Of a stretch of 64,000 nt of DNA, positions 17,499-26,428 are shown one piece after another; positions within the stretch are counted from its first letter, which is position 1; each line of letters opens with the position of its first letter. The notes beneath the pieces are model-generated. The model ran no database searches. It was not told the DNA's origin and saw nothing but the letters and a program-made list of their open reading frames with translations. Both the position numbers and the translations under genes were made by a program. The DNA comes from Pontibacter ruber. Lineage in GTDB: Bacteria > Bacteroidota > Bacteroidia > Cytophagales > Hymenobacteraceae. The DNA is taken from NCBI RefSeq assembly GCF_023630205.1, contig NZ_JALPRR010000005.1, forward strand, positions 1 to 64,000, in the 5' to 3' direction.

Positions 17499-18749
17499 AT
17501 GATCGACATAGACAAATGGACTGAGATCTATAACACGGTGAAGAAGCACAGGCTTCGCACCGCGTTGACGGCCTTTGGTGTGTTCTGGGGCATCTTCATG
17601 CTGGTGCTGCTGTTGGGTGCGGGTAAAGGTTTGGAGAACGGTATCATGGCAGAGTTTAACATCGCCAAGAATGCCGTCTTTGTCTGGACACAGCGCACCA
17701 GCGTTCCCTACATGGGCTTGAAAGCAGGGCGATTTATTAAGATGACAAATGATGACATGGCAGCCATACGGGCCAGTGTGCCGGAGGTGGCAGTTTTAGC
17801 ACCCAGCAACCAGGTAGACGGTGATTTTGCTGTGGTGTACGGCACAAAAAGCTCTTCTTTTACCGTGCGGGGCGAGAGTCCGGAAGTGCTGCAGGTGAAA
17901 CCTACCAATGTACTAACCGGCCGGTTTATTAACCAGAAAGATATGGACGAGCGCCGTAAAGTGGCGATCGTAGGGCCCCGCACATTGGAATTGCTCTTTG
18001 AAAACGAAAAGGACCCGATTGGCAAGTACATCAGCATCAAGGGCATTTACTTTCAGGTAGTAGGTACTTTTAAACCGCTTGGCAAAGACGAAGATGTGGT
18101 GGAGGATGCACAAACCATTTACATCCCGACCACAACCCTGCAACAAGCCTTTAACAAGCCCAACGAGGTAGGCTTCTTTGCCATGACGCCGAAGCCAGGT
18201 ATACCGGCTGCGGTGGTGGAAGAGAAAGTAAAACAGCTGCTCATGAAGCGCCACAACGTAGCCCCTGCCGACCTGAAGGCCTTTGGCTCGGCGAACGTGG
18301 AGCAGGAGTACCAGGACGTGCAGGGTATGTTTGCCGGCATAGCAGGCTTCAGCTGGCTTGTAAGTATAGGCACCATTATCGCCGGTATAATCGGGGTTGG
18401 CAACATCATGCTCATCGTGGTGAAGGAGCGGACAAAAGAGATCGGTGTACGCAAGGCCCTGGGGGCAACTCCCTTTTCCATTGTCAGCCTGATCATCCAG
18501 GAGTCCATTGTCATTACAGGTTTTGCCGGTTACGTGGGGTTGCTGGCAGGCACCGGCCTTGTGGCCCTGATCGAAAGCCTCATGATCAAGTATGAGGTGC
18601 AGGCGGGTTTCTTCGGGGCTCCGGAAGTGAACCTGGGCATTGCCGTCACGGCTACGGTGCTGCTGGTAGTGGCAGGCGCCCTGGCCGGACTTATACCTGC
18701 CACCAAGGCAGCACGGGTAAACCCGGTAGTTGCCCTGCAGGAAGAGTAA
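17499..18749 (+). CDS. ABC transporter permease, MacB/FtsX type (second paralogue)
   Basis: A 416-residue MacB-type permease with the same layout as the preceding gene. An N-terminal helix (FGVFWGIFMLVLLLGAGKG, shared exactly) leads into a periplasmic domain to about 270, then the FtsX domain with VKERTKEIGVRKALGATPF and three helices. The pair most likely arose by tandem duplication, because the spacer before each gene is also duplicated. Divergence of the periplasmic domains argues for different partner or substrate contacts. The stop codon falls inside an AAGTATACTT palindrome (18748-18757). The adaptor gene follows 61 bases later. Confidence 0.9.
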   Translation: MIDIDKWTEIYNTVKKHRLRTALTAFGVFWGIFMLVLLLGAGKGLENGIMAEFNIAKNAVFVWTQRTSVPYMGLKAGRFIKMTNDDMAAIRASVPEVAVLAPSNQVDGDFAVVYGTKSSSFTVRGESPEVLQVKPTNVLTGRFINQKDMDERRKVAIVGPRTLELLFENEKDPIGKYISIKGIYFQVVGTFKPLGKDEDVVEDAQTIYIPTTTLQQAFNKPNEVGFFAMTPKPGIPAAVVEEKVKQLLMKRHNVAPADLKAFGSANVEQEYQDVQGMFAGIAGFSWLVSIGTIIAGIIGVGNIMLIVVKERTKEIGVRKALGATPFSIVSLIIQESIVITGFAGYVGLLAGTGLVALIESLMIKYEVQAGFFGAPEVNLGIAVTATVLLVVAGALAGLIPATKAARVNPVVALQEE

Positions 18750-18810
18750 GTATACTTCGGATGTTGAATATTTTACTGATTACTGTTAATTGTTAATTGA
18801 TAAATCCACT

Positions 18811-19911
18811 ATGAAAAAAGTTTTCATCGGACTGTTCATCCTGATCTTTCTGGCGCTCTCGGCCTGGCTGGGATACTACTTCTACAAGAAATCGAACACA
18901 GACCCGATCGTCTACAAGACAGAAGCGCCCTTTACAACCGATATCGTGAAAAAGACAGTAGCCACCGGCTCCATTGTGCCGCGCAAGGAAGTACAGGTAA
19001 AATCGCAGGTGTCGGGCACGGTAGAGGAGCTGTATGTGGAGGCCGGCCAGATCGTGAAAAAAGGACAGGTGCTCGCCAAAGTAAAGATCGTGCCGAACAT
19101 CGTGAACGTGAACAATGCCCAGAATACCCTCGAAACAGCCCGCATCAACTTCGACGAAGCCAGGCGCGAACTGCAGCGCTACGAGCAGCTGTACGAGCAG
19201 AAAGTTGTGCCGGAGCAGGAGTACCGCAAGTATAAAGCAGACTACAACCTGAAGCGCGAGGCCTTACAATCGGCAGAAAACAACCTGCAGCTAGTGCGCG
19301 AAGGTGCCTCCCGGCGCAGCGGCCAGGCATCCAACCTGGTATACTCCACCATTGATGGCATGCTGCTGGATGTGCCGGTAAAAGTGGGTACATCCATCAT
19401 CGAGCGAAACAACTTCAACGAGGGTACGACCATTGCTACCGTAGCCGATATGCGCAGCTTGGTGTTTGAGGGTAAGATCGACGAATCGGAAGTAGGCAAG
19501 CTGAAAGAGAACATGGACCTGCTGCTGACCATCGGGGCCATCGAAGGCCGCGTGTTCAATGCCAAACTGGAGTACATTGCGCCGAAAGGTGTGCTGGAAG
19601 AGGGCTCCATCAAATTCCCGATACGGGCCAAGGTGCTGCTGGATGAGAAAGATTTTATACGGGCAGGCTACAGCGCCAATGCCGACATTGTGCTGGACAA
19701 GCGCGAAAAGGTGCTGGCCATAAAGGAGAGCATGCTCAAGTTCGAGAAGGACGAACCCTACGTGGAAGTAGAGAAAGCGCCTCAGGTATTCGAAAAGCGT
19801 GCCGTGAAAACCGGGCTGTCAGACGGTATCAACATAGAGGTGGTGTCGGGGCTTAAGACATCTGAAAAGGTAAAAGTGCCGGACGCCAACGCGATGGTAA
19901 AAAATATTTGA
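18811..19911 (+). CDS. Periplasmic adaptor (membrane-fusion protein) of the ABC efflux cassette
   Basis: A 366-residue HlyD/MacA-type adaptor. An N-terminal signal anchor (about 5-27) tethers it to the inner membrane. A biotinyl-lipoyl-like half motif VSGTVEELYVEAGQIVKKGQ is seen at about 68-88. A coiled-coil hairpin spans about 95-165 (rich in Glu, Arg, Gln: FDEARRELQRYEQLYEQKVV). The returning lipoyl half and beta-barrel domain follow, to about 330. It would link the two permeases to an outer-membrane channel, but no TolC-type gene is in the window. The ATG at 18811 is preferred over a TTG at 18790. Its position last in the operon differs from the common macA-macB order. Confidence 0.88.
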   Translation: MKKVFIGLFILIFLALSAWLGYYFYKKSNTDPIVYKTEAPFTTDIVKKTVATGSIVPRKEVQVKSQVSGTVEELYVEAGQIVKKGQVLAKVKIVPNIVNVNNAQNTLETARINFDEARRELQRYEQLYEQKVVPEQEYRKYKADYNLKREALQSAENNLQLVREGASRRSGQASNLVYSTIDGMLLDVPVKVGTSIIERNNFNEGTTIATVADMRSLVFEGKIDESEVGKLKENMDLLLTIGAIEGRVFNAKLEYIAPKGVLEEGSIKFPIRAKVLLDEKDFIRAGYSANADIVLDKREKVLAIKESMLKFEKDEPYVEVEKAPQVFEKRAVKTGLSDGINIEVVSGLKTSEKVKVPDANAMVKNI

Positions 19912-19931
19912 TGTTTGTTTAAGGTGAAGGT

Positions 19932-19962
19932 AAAAAAGCGGGCACTGCACGCTTTTTTATTT
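19932..19962 (+). terminator. Terminator of the ABC cassette
   Basis: Stem AAAAAAGCG (19932-19940) with CGCTTTTTT (19950-19958), 9-base loop, followed by ATTTT. Confidence 0.75.
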
Positions 19963-20015
19963 TGTACGCATGCTGTTGTTATCAGCCTAATAACCGTTGA
20001 TCTCCAAAGTATAAC

Positions 20016-20606
20016 CTAGTTAAAGATCCACTGCAGGATAAAATGGGAGGGTATGAAAACAAGCAAAGGGTACACCAATAGTATAATCAGGAAGTATAAA
20101 ACAGGAGAGATCGCCTTCTGCGGCTCGTTGCCCCAACCGAAAATCCAATTGATGTTTTCTTTGGGATCGGTGAAGAAGTAGGTTATCAGGAGCACCACCC
20201 AGGCCAGCGCTGTCTGGTAATAGATGGCGCGGGTATCATAGCCCCATTCCGTCAGCAGCCAGATAACTATAGCCGGCAGCACAACATGAAAGAGCGACAA
20301 GCCCCGTAGAAACAGGCTTTTGTCCTGCTGGAACATGTAATCGGTAAGCCCCAGCAGTTTTACCCCCGAGAACAGGCGCACAAAGTAATCTACGTTCCAG
20401 ACCAACTCCAGCCCCAGCACCCCAACAGCCATCATGCTCAGCAGCAGGCGGTTCTCCGTCCATAGCACAATGCCAATCGAGAAAAGCGCAATATCAGAAA
20501 ACCAAAGAAAGTTAGCCGGTTTATACTTTACCCAGTAGATGGGCACAAGTATGAGGAGAAACAAAGTATAAGCAAGCTTGAGCCAGAGCGGAACAGTAGC
20601 ATCCAT
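20016..20606 (-). CDS. Multi-spanning membrane protein of unknown function
   Basis: A 196-residue inner-membrane protein with about six or seven predicted helices (for example LAYTLFLLILVPIYW near the start, and VLYFLIILLVYPLLVFIP near the end). Tryptophan-rich loops (NWIFGWGNEP) lie between. No signal peptide and no recognised domain; similar proteins are often labelled membrane-associated protein. It is convergent with the ABC cassette and divergent from the acetyltransferase gene. No function can be assigned. Confidence 0.72.
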   Translation of the reverse strand: MDATVPLWLKLAYTLFLLILVPIYWVKYKPANFLWFSDIALFSIGIVLWTENRLLLSMMAVGVLGLELVWNVDYFVRLFSGVKLLGLTDYMFQQDKSLFLRGLSLFHVVLPAIVIWLLTEWGYDTRAIYYQTALAWVVLLITYFFTDPKENINWIFGWGNEPQKAISPVLYFLIILLVYPLLVFIPSHFILQWIFN

Positions 20607-20722
20607 ACTTGTGTGGGGTGTTGCAAGATAAACGGTATACTTGGGTTACGCTTAAAAAGATTGCGCTATGAGAGCCGGGTACACTATCCTGTTTCCGGCA
20701 GCCGGTACCGTGTAGTTTTCGT

Positions 20723-20753
20723 TTTGCGCTACGGCTGTTGTGCTGTAATTTTG
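20723..20753 (+). promoter_or_regulatory. Promoter of the GNAT acetyltransferase gene
   Basis: TTTG at 20723-20726, 19-base gap, TAATTTTG at 20746-20753: a close match to the Bacteroidota consensus. Transcription from about 20760 would exclude the longest frame start at 20738 and supports the ATG at 20774. Confidence 0.75.
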
Positions 20754-20773
20754 CACCTGCTTATACCTTAGAA

Positions 20774-21253
20774 ATGAATTTACCTGATATTTCTGCCTCT
20801 GTGCAGATACTGGATTTTGAGCCACAGCATGCAACCCGATTCCGTGAGCTGAACGAAGAATGGATAACCCGCTACTTTGTAATGGAAGAGGCGGATCATA
20901 AATCACTTGGAGATCCGCAAGGGTACATCATCAGCAAAGGCGGTTATATCTTAATGGCAGCCTATGAAGGAGAAATTGTGGGTGCCTGTGCCCTGATCAA
21001 CGAAGGCGGTGGCATGTACGAGCTGGCAAAAATGGCTGTTACACCAAAAGCGCAGGGCCTGAAGATCGGGAAGAAGCTTGGAGAAGCTGCCATCCGGAAA
21101 GCAAAAGAAGCAGGAGCTTCCAACGTATACCTGGTATCAAACCGGAAGCTGGAGACAGCGCTGAATCTGTATCGTAGCCTCGGTTTTGTAGAAGTGCCAA
21201 TGCCGCCAAGCATTTACGAGCGTGCCGATATCAAAATGGAGCTGGCGCTATAA
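20774..21253 (+). CDS. GNAT family N-acetyltransferase
   Basis: A 159-residue acetyl-CoA-dependent N-acetyltransferase. The GNAT core is visible: a beta4 strand with MYELAKMAVTPKAQGLKIGKKLGEAAIRKA, whose xxQGxxIGxxL segment is the CoA pyrophosphate-binding loop. It is followed by VYLVSNRKLETALNLYRSLGF. The N-terminal part (FRELNEEWITRYF) resembles members that act on small molecules or amino acids, but the substrate is unknown. The start at 20774 is decided by the promoter overlapping the longer frame. It ends 3 bases from the convergent DUF4864 gene. Confidence 0.87.
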   Translation: MNLPDISASVQILDFEPQHATRFRELNEEWITRYFVMEEADHKSLGDPQGYIISKGGYILMAAYEGEIVGACALINEGGGMYELAKMAVTPKAQGLKIGKKLGEAAIRKAKEAGASNVYLVSNRKLETALNLYRSLGFVEVPMPPSIYERADIKMELAL

Positions 21254-21256
21254 GTA

Positions 21257-21817
21257 TCAGATGAGGCTGCTTTCCCGTTGGGCATCCATGCGGGCAACGC
21301 CTTCTGTCATCCAGCAGCCTTTGTAGGGACCTTTCTGCTGTCGGCCAAGTATAAAAAGATAGGCACTTTCGGTATCGTCCTGCCCCTTAACCACCACAAG
21401 CTGGTAAGCACTGTTCTCGGTGATGATGAGCTTTCCTGTTTTGTACGATTTAAAGTTAAGCATAGGACTATAGGCAGGGTCGCGTACCAGCAGCCGGAAA
21501 TGGTTGATGGGGCCTAAAGTCACACGGTTAGTTGGAGACGAGAAGTTGAACACCGTGATCACGCCACTGTCGCTGTGGTCGTTCTGCTGCAGGGCCCGTA
21601 ACTGTATCCTGATTACCTGTCTTGGTGAAAGTGCTTTGGAAGGTCGTAAGAAGCTTGATTTTGAGAGTGCCTCCGCTCCGGTTTCCGAAGTAGCATACAC
21701 TGCCTTTACCTGCATGTCCTGTGTTGGCTGTGCCGGAAATTGCACCCACAGCAGTACTAGCAACACCACCCCTACCATGAGCAGGAGCTTATCATATAAC
21801 CGCTCATACCCTCTCAT
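21257..21817 (-). CDS. DUF4864-type membrane-anchored protein
   Basis: A 186-residue protein with one N-terminal membrane segment (about 10-25, LLLMVGVVLLVLLWV) and a soluble domain. The motif order (ALSPRQVIRIQLRALQQND, VITVFNFSSPTNRVTLGP, FRLLVRDPAYSPMLNFKSY) is the pattern I know as DUF4864, of unknown function. The C-terminus contains ESAYLFILGRQQKGPYKGCWMTEGV. The anchor suggests a periplasmic location. It is convergent with the acetyltransferase and divergent from the PAP2 gene. Confidence 0.75.
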   Translation of the reverse strand: MRGYERLYDKLLLMVGVVLLVLLWVQFPAQPTQDMQVKAVYATSETGAEALSKSSFLRPSKALSPRQVIRIQLRALQQNDHSDSGVITVFNFSSPTNRVTLGPINHFRLLVRDPAYSPMLNFKSYKTGKLIITENSAYQLVVVKGQDDTESAYLFILGRQQKGPYKGCWMTEGVARMDAQRESSLI

Positions 21818-21955
21818 GTGTTTATGTACTTTATTTAGATAGGGAATGTTGCCAACTGCCGGGGTTAATATGTAAATGCTATATTTATGATTGTCAATGG
21901 AACCGGTGAGTAAACAAACACAGGAGCCTGCGTATAGTACAGCATAACTTCTCCT

Positions 21956-22744
21956 ATGAAAAACTTATTGCTGGATACTGTGCAACGGTTGTACTGGTGG
22001 CTGGAGCAGCACCCGCTGGTGCAGCGGCAATACCAGCGTACCCCGCGCCTGGTGCGGCACACGCTCAACCGTCTTAACCCCCGGCTGTTTACCGGCTTGC
22101 CACTTACCCTACTGGTACTTATCTTCTGGTTCAATGCATCGCTGCTCTCTGAGCTTACAGAGGATGTGATCGAGTCGGAAGGAATGATGACGTTTGACGA
22201 TGGTTTTTCGCTGTTCCTGTACAGCATGCGCACCGATCAGCTAAGCCAGGTATTTTACTTTTTTACCTTGTTTGGCGGAAGGGAGGCTACTTATATCGTG
22301 GGCGGTATACTTACGGCCATCATGCTGTACAGGCGGCGCTACGTAGGCATACTGGTGTTCTGGCTGGTGATGGCGGGCGTGGGCCTGTCGGTGCAGTATG
22401 GCAAAAAGTACATCAGCCGCGATCGCCCTTCTGAGATTGCCTTTTATGCCGAGCATAACCATTCCTTCCCCAGCGGGCATGCCACTACAGCTATTTCGCT
22501 TTATGGTATGGTTGCCTACTTCTTGTGCAGGCATTACACGAGCTACTCTAAACGCGTAGTCATACTTGGCACCTCGGCCATGCTTATACTTATCATCGGT
22601 TTCAGCAGAATTTACCTGGGTGTACACTACCTCACAGATGTGCTGGCGGGCTTCTTGCTGGGTGCTATGTGGGTGCTGCTGGGCATCAGCCTGATGGAGC
22701 TGATCACCTTCCGGGCCAGAAAGATGGCCGCAAATAAAGTATAG
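21956..22744 (+). CDS. PAP2 family membrane phosphatase
   Basis: A 262-residue integral membrane phosphatase of the type-2 phosphatidic acid phosphatase family. These remove phosphate from lipid phosphates such as phosphatidic acid or undecaprenyl pyrophosphate, with the active site facing the periplasm. All three catalytic motifs are present: KKYISRDRP (K-x6-RP), FPSGHATTA (PSGH) and SRIYLGVHYLTD (SR-x5-H-x3-D). About six membrane helices are seen. The substrate cannot be told from sequence. It lies 35 bases before the zinc phospholipase C-like gene on the same strand, so the two may share a transcript concerned with lipid turnover. Confidence 0.9.
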   Translation: MKNLLLDTVQRLYWWLEQHPLVQRQYQRTPRLVRHTLNRLNPRLFTGLPLTLLVLIFWFNASLLSELTEDVIESEGMMTFDDGFSLFLYSMRTDQLSQVFYFFTLFGGREATYIVGGILTAIMLYRRRYVGILVFWLVMAGVGLSVQYGKKYISRDRPSEIAFYAEHNHSFPSGHATTAISLYGMVAYFLCRHYTSYSKRVVILGTSAMLILIIGFSRIYLGVHYLTDVLAGFLLGAMWVLLGISLMELITFRARKMAANKV

Positions 22745-22779
22745 CACTTTTTCTATCTGTTGCACGTACAAGCAGGTAA

Positions 22780-24066
22780 ATGAATACGAAACACTACCGC
22801 AGCTTTTTCTGCCTTACCCTTGCCTTTTTCCTGATGCTGTTGCAAACGCCGCCTGCGCAGGCATACAGCGTACTCACCCATCAGGCCATCATCGACGCAA
22901 CCTGGGATGCGTCCCTGCGCCCTCTGTTGCTCAAGCGTTTCCCCAATGCCACCGAGGCGGAGCTGAAAAAAGCACACGCACATGCCTATGGCGGCTCCAT
23001 TATGCAGGACATGGGCTACTTCCCGATGGGCAGCACCTTCTTTACCGACTTGCTGCACTACGTGCGCAGCGGCGATTTTGTCAGCAACCTGATATCTTCG
23101 TCTGAAAACATCAACGAGTATGCCTTTGCGCTGGGAGCACTGGCACATTACCACGCCGATATTTACGGCCACCCCATTGGCACCAACCGCGCCGTACCTT
23201 TGGTATACCCTAAGGTGCGGGCAGCGCATGGCAACGTAGTAACCTATGCCGATGACCCGATCGCTCATATCAAGACAGAGTTTGGGTTTGATGTGCTGCA
23301 AGTGGCGCGGGGAAACTTTGCGCCGGAAGACTACCAGGCATTCATTGGCTTCGAGGTATCCAAAGAGGTACTGGAGCGTGCCTTTCAGAAGACCTATGGC
23401 CTGGAACTGGGTGATGTGTTTGTAAGCCTTCCGACGGCTATTGCCACGTACCGTTACACGATCCGGGGATTTATTCCGACCCTAACAAAAGCAGCCTGGC
23501 AAGCCAAAAAAGGAGAGATACAGCAGGCAACCCCTGGCATCACCCGTCGCAAGTTTCAGTACCGCATGAGCAGGGCCAGCTTTCACCAGAACTGGGGAGA
23601 CGACTATGACAAGCCAGGTTTGTTTACCCGTTTTCTATCTTGGATTATCCGGATGCTGCCTAAGGTAGGTCCGTTGCGGCCACTGGCACTAAAGCCCCCA
23701 ACCCCTGAGGCAGAGAAGCTGTTTATGGAAAGCTTTAACAAGACGGTGGAAGCATACGGTGCAACGTTACGCAAGCTGGGTAAAGGTGATCTGCAGTTAC
23801 AGAACACGCAGCTGGATACGGGTAAGCCTACAGCAGCGGGGACCTACAAGCCAACCGACGAGGCCTATGCCGAACTGCTGGCTAAGCTGGAGAAAACAGA
23901 CTTCGAGCACCTGACACCGGCACTTCAGCAGGATATTTTGCAGTTTTACCACCATACAAAGCCAAAGAAAGCCTCAGCCCGGCACGATGAAGACAGAAAA
24001 GAATGGGAGGAAACACGTAAAGCGCTCGAAAAGCTGAAAACGGCAAAAGCCAAGCTCCCGCAGTAA
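22780..24066 (+). CDS. Zinc-dependent phospholipase C-like secreted protein
   Basis: A 428-residue exported protein. The signal peptide is residues 1 to about 28 (FFCLTLAFFLMLLQTPPAQA, cleavage after AQA). The mature part begins YSVLTHQAIIDATWD, with His residues typical of the S1/P1 nuclease and phospholipase C fold. Further ligands are likely in GALAHYHADIYGHPIGTN. The family member in mind is the zinc-dependent phospholipase C domain. The C-terminal third is charged and Lys-rich. No AAGTATA motif lies in the gene. Phospholipid hydrolysis is inferred from the fold. The preceding PAP2 gene could remove the phosphate from products, which is suggestive only. Confidence 0.78.
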   Translation: MNTKHYRSFFCLTLAFFLMLLQTPPAQAYSVLTHQAIIDATWDASLRPLLLKRFPNATEAELKKAHAHAYGGSIMQDMGYFPMGSTFFTDLLHYVRSGDFVSNLISSSENINEYAFALGALAHYHADIYGHPIGTNRAVPLVYPKVRAAHGNVVTYADDPIAHIKTEFGFDVLQVARGNFAPEDYQAFIGFEVSKEVLERAFQKTYGLELGDVFVSLPTAIATYRYTIRGFIPTLTKAAWQAKKGEIQQATPGITRRKFQYRMSRASFHQNWGDDYDKPGLFTRFLSWIIRMLPKVGPLRPLALKPPTPEAEKLFMESFNKTVEAYGATLRKLGKGDLQLQNTQLDTGKPTAAGTYKPTDEAYAELLAKLEKTDFEHLTPALQQDILQFYHHTKPKKASARHDEDRKEWEETRKALEKLKTAKAKLPQ

Positions 24067-24264
24067 TCAGGGGTACAATGACCAGCAAATACCTTATATG
24101 ATTTTGGTTATATATGATTGTGAGTTTATGGAAATGCAAAAGCTTATGTAACCATTACGGTTTTAATCCGATACAATAAGTCTGCAGTATTGGCAATGCT
24201 TTGAAGAATACAAATGTGAGGGCCAATACTTAGATTATCGTATTTATTAAACTTTTTAACTATT

Positions 24265-24579
24265 ATGGAAAACGCACAAAATAAAACTCCGCAATCGAAA
24301 GCTAATCAAACAACGCAGAGCAGCACGCAAAGCAATACTTCTACTTCTGGCATGAGCAGCCAATCTGGTACTTCCGGAAAAGGTGGACTTGGCAACATTA
24401 CAGGCAAGCTGCAGCAATTCGGAAATACAACAATGAACAAGGTAAACAACCTGAGCACTACTCAGAAAGTGGTAGGCGGTAGCCTGCTTGCGCTGGGTGC
24501 CGGTTGGTTAACCATGAACTCTATGAATAAAAATAAGACAAAAGTAGGTAAGACAAACCGCAACACGAACAAGCGCTAA
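24265..24579 (+). CDS. Small Ser/Thr/Gln-rich protein with one hydrophobic segment
   Basis: A 104-residue protein of low complexity. The first 45 residues are Ser, Thr, Gln and Asn, then Gly-rich sequence. A hydrophobic stretch VVGGSLLALGAGWLTM follows at about 69-84 and a basic tail (KNKTKVGKTNRNTNKR). No domain is known to me. The layout suggests a small membrane-associated protein, perhaps stress-related, but that is inference. It has its own terminator. Confidence 0.65.
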   Translation: MENAQNKTPQSKANQTTQSSTQSNTSTSGMSSQSGTSGKGGLGNITGKLQQFGNTTMNKVNNLSTTQKVVGGSLLALGAGWLTMNSMNKNKTKVGKTNRNTNKR

Positions 24580-24599
24580 GCTTACCTGAACCATACGTT

Positions 24600-24631
24600 A
24601 AAAAGCCGGGCTGTGAGGTCCGGCTTTTTTA
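24600..24631 (+). terminator. Terminator after the small Ser/Thr-rich gene
   Basis: Stem AAAAAGCCGG (24600-24609) with CCGGCTTTTT (24620-24629), 10-base loop, then T residues. Confidence 0.85.
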
Positions 24632-24738
24632 TGGAGTATACTTTGCACTGCAGCAGGGCGAGTTTTTTACGGAGCCCTCTTTTAATTGCTTGCTACTTCA
24701 CTTCTGTACGTATACATTCACCTGCAGACAGTAGATTT

Positions 24739-24746
24739 TAAATTTG
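24739..24746 (+). promoter_or_regulatory. -7 promoter element of the DUF3616 gene
   Basis: TAAATTTG matches TAnnTTTG exactly. It lies immediately before the longest-frame start (24748), so that start would be untranscribed. No clear -33 TTG is seen. Confidence 0.55.
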
Positions 24747-24789
24747 TATGCCGGGCCACGTTGGTTCCGGGGCAGTAAGAAAAGACACG

Positions 24790-25875
24790 ATGGAAAAGAA
24801 TGTTGTATTGAATTTTGACCCGGCACAAAGCCTGAACTCAGAAGGGAAACACGTACGCGACGGCCTGTCCACCATACTGCGCACCGGCAACGATCTGTGG
24901 CTGAGTTGCGATGAGCGCACCAGCATCGAGCGGCTGACGCTGGATGGTGACGGTACCTTTGGCCAGCACAAATCGTTTCACCTGAACGAGTACCTGGACC
25001 TGCCTGACAAAAGCCACAGCGAGATAGATATCGAAGGGATGGGAATGGAAGATAACTACCTCTGGATTCTGGGGTCGCATAGCCTCAAGCGCAAAAAGCC
25101 CCGGAAAGACGATCCTTTTCCAAAACAGATAAAGCGGCTTGCCAAGGTAACGGCCGACCCCAACCGCTATTTGCTTGCCCGTATCCCGATCATTTTGGAC
25201 GAAAGGACAGGTCATTACAACCTCTTCAAAGAGTGCCCGGATCCGCAAAATCCGAAACATACGTTGCGCGCAGCTCAGCTGAAGGGTGGTAAAAACAGCA
25301 ACCTGCTAACAGAGGCACTCGAAAAGGACGAGCACATCGCTGACTTTATGAACATCCCGGGCAAAGACAACGGACTGGATATAGAAGGGCTGGCGATCAG
25401 TGGCAAGCACATCTTTATGGGGCTGCGCGGACCCGTGCTGCGGGGCTGGGCCATTGTGCTGGAGGTAGAGGTTGAAGAGGAGGAGGAAGGTACACTCAAG
25501 CTAAAGCAGCTCACCGACAAACATCCGTACAAAAAGCACTTCCTGCACCTGAAGGGAAAAGGAATACGGGAGCTGCGCATTGCCGGCAACGATATGTACA
25601 TACTGGCAGGGCCTACCATGGACCTGGATGGCGTGATCGCTATTTACCGTTGGCGCAATGCCGTCGGGCACAAAGAAGAGGTAATGGTGCGGGGTGATGA
25701 GCTGGAGCGCCTGTGCGAAGTGCCTCATGGCCATGGCGCCGAATCGGGGTTAGACAAAGCCGAGGGGTTGGCAATTTATGATGAGAGCACTGTGCTGGTG
25801 GTATTCGACAGCCCCCGGGATGCCCGTAAAGTAGGCGAGCACAGCATAACAGCAGACCGAATCAAAGTGCTCTGA
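24790..25875 (+). CDS. DUF3616 family protein
   Basis: A 361-residue soluble protein predicted to fold as a beta-propeller-like repeat protein. The segments DNGLDIEGLAISGKHIFMGLRGPVLRGWA, RELRIAGNDMYILAGPTMDLDG and DKAEGLAIYDES, each with an acidic DIEG or AEGL element, are the pattern I associate with DUF3616. Its function is unknown. No signal peptide is visible. Residues 235-245 are an acidic run (VEVEEEEEG). The start at 24790 (MEKNVVLNFD) is chosen because the -7 promoter element abuts the longer frame. Confidence 0.78.
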   Translation: MEKNVVLNFDPAQSLNSEGKHVRDGLSTILRTGNDLWLSCDERTSIERLTLDGDGTFGQHKSFHLNEYLDLPDKSHSEIDIEGMGMEDNYLWILGSHSLKRKKPRKDDPFPKQIKRLAKVTADPNRYLLARIPIILDERTGHYNLFKECPDPQNPKHTLRAAQLKGGKNSNLLTEALEKDEHIADFMNIPGKDNGLDIEGLAISGKHIFMGLRGPVLRGWAIVLEVEVEEEEEGTLKLKQLTDKHPYKKHFLHLKGKGIRELRIAGNDMYILAGPTMDLDGVIAIYRWRNAVGHKEEVMVRGDELERLCEVPHGHGAESGLDKAEGLAIYDESTVLVVFDSPRDARKVGEHSITADRIKVL

Positions 25876-25960
25876 GCCGGAGCATTGCTGTAACCTTATC
25901 CTGAAAGTATAACTATAACTGGTAATTGAATTGCTACAACAAGCCTAAATTTAGAGAACT

Positions 25961-26401
25961 ATGAAAGCAGTAAATGCATTGGCAAGCGGCTTAGCTGGCG
26001 CTTGCGTGCTCACCCTGGTACATGAAACAGTCCGCCGGTTAGTGCCTGACGCGCCGCGGATGGATGTGCTGGGCATGCGGGCAATAGCTCAAACCATGCA
26101 AGGGGCAGGTAAAGAGCCACCTGCCCGGGATGAGTTACACACCTGGGCACTGGTAGGAGACATTGTTTCGAACGCTTTATACTATAGCCTGGCCGGAACA
26201 GGCAAACAGGCATGGCTGCGCGGCGGCTTGCTGGGTGCTGGTGCCGGAGCAGGTGCTATCCTGTTATCAGGTCCACTGGGGTTAGGCACAGAGCCAAGCG
26301 GACGAACCCCGCAGACAAAAGCCATGGCCTTCGGGTTGTACCTGTTGGGCGGGCTGGTGGCTGCTGCGGTTGGCAGTGCGCTGGCTTCAAATAAAAAGTA
26401 A
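25961..26401 (+). CDS. Small Gly/Ala-rich membrane protein, unknown
   Basis: A 146-residue protein with three or four probable membrane segments (about 5-24, 70-78, 88-105 and 120-140), rich in Gly and Ala. No recognised family. A promoter-like pair, TTG at 25926-25928 and TAAATTTA at 25946-25953 (17-base gap), precedes it, implying a very short leader. It is convergent with the HTTM gene, 27 bases apart. Confidence 0.65.
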   Translation: MKAVNALASGLAGACVLTLVHETVRRLVPDAPRMDVLGMRAIAQTMQGAGKEPPARDELHTWALVGDIVSNALYYSLAGTGKQAWLRGGLLGAGAGAGAILLSGPLGLGTEPSGRTPQTKAMAFGLYLLGGLVAAAVGSALASNKK

Positions 26402-26428
26402 GTATGGTTGGCGCCTGTGCTGAAGCCT

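Noticed and set aside
21956-24066. PAP2 plus phospholipase C-like genes as a new defence or lipid-signalling system
   Set aside because: Both families are common housekeeping or envelope enzymes, and adjacency alone does not support a new system.
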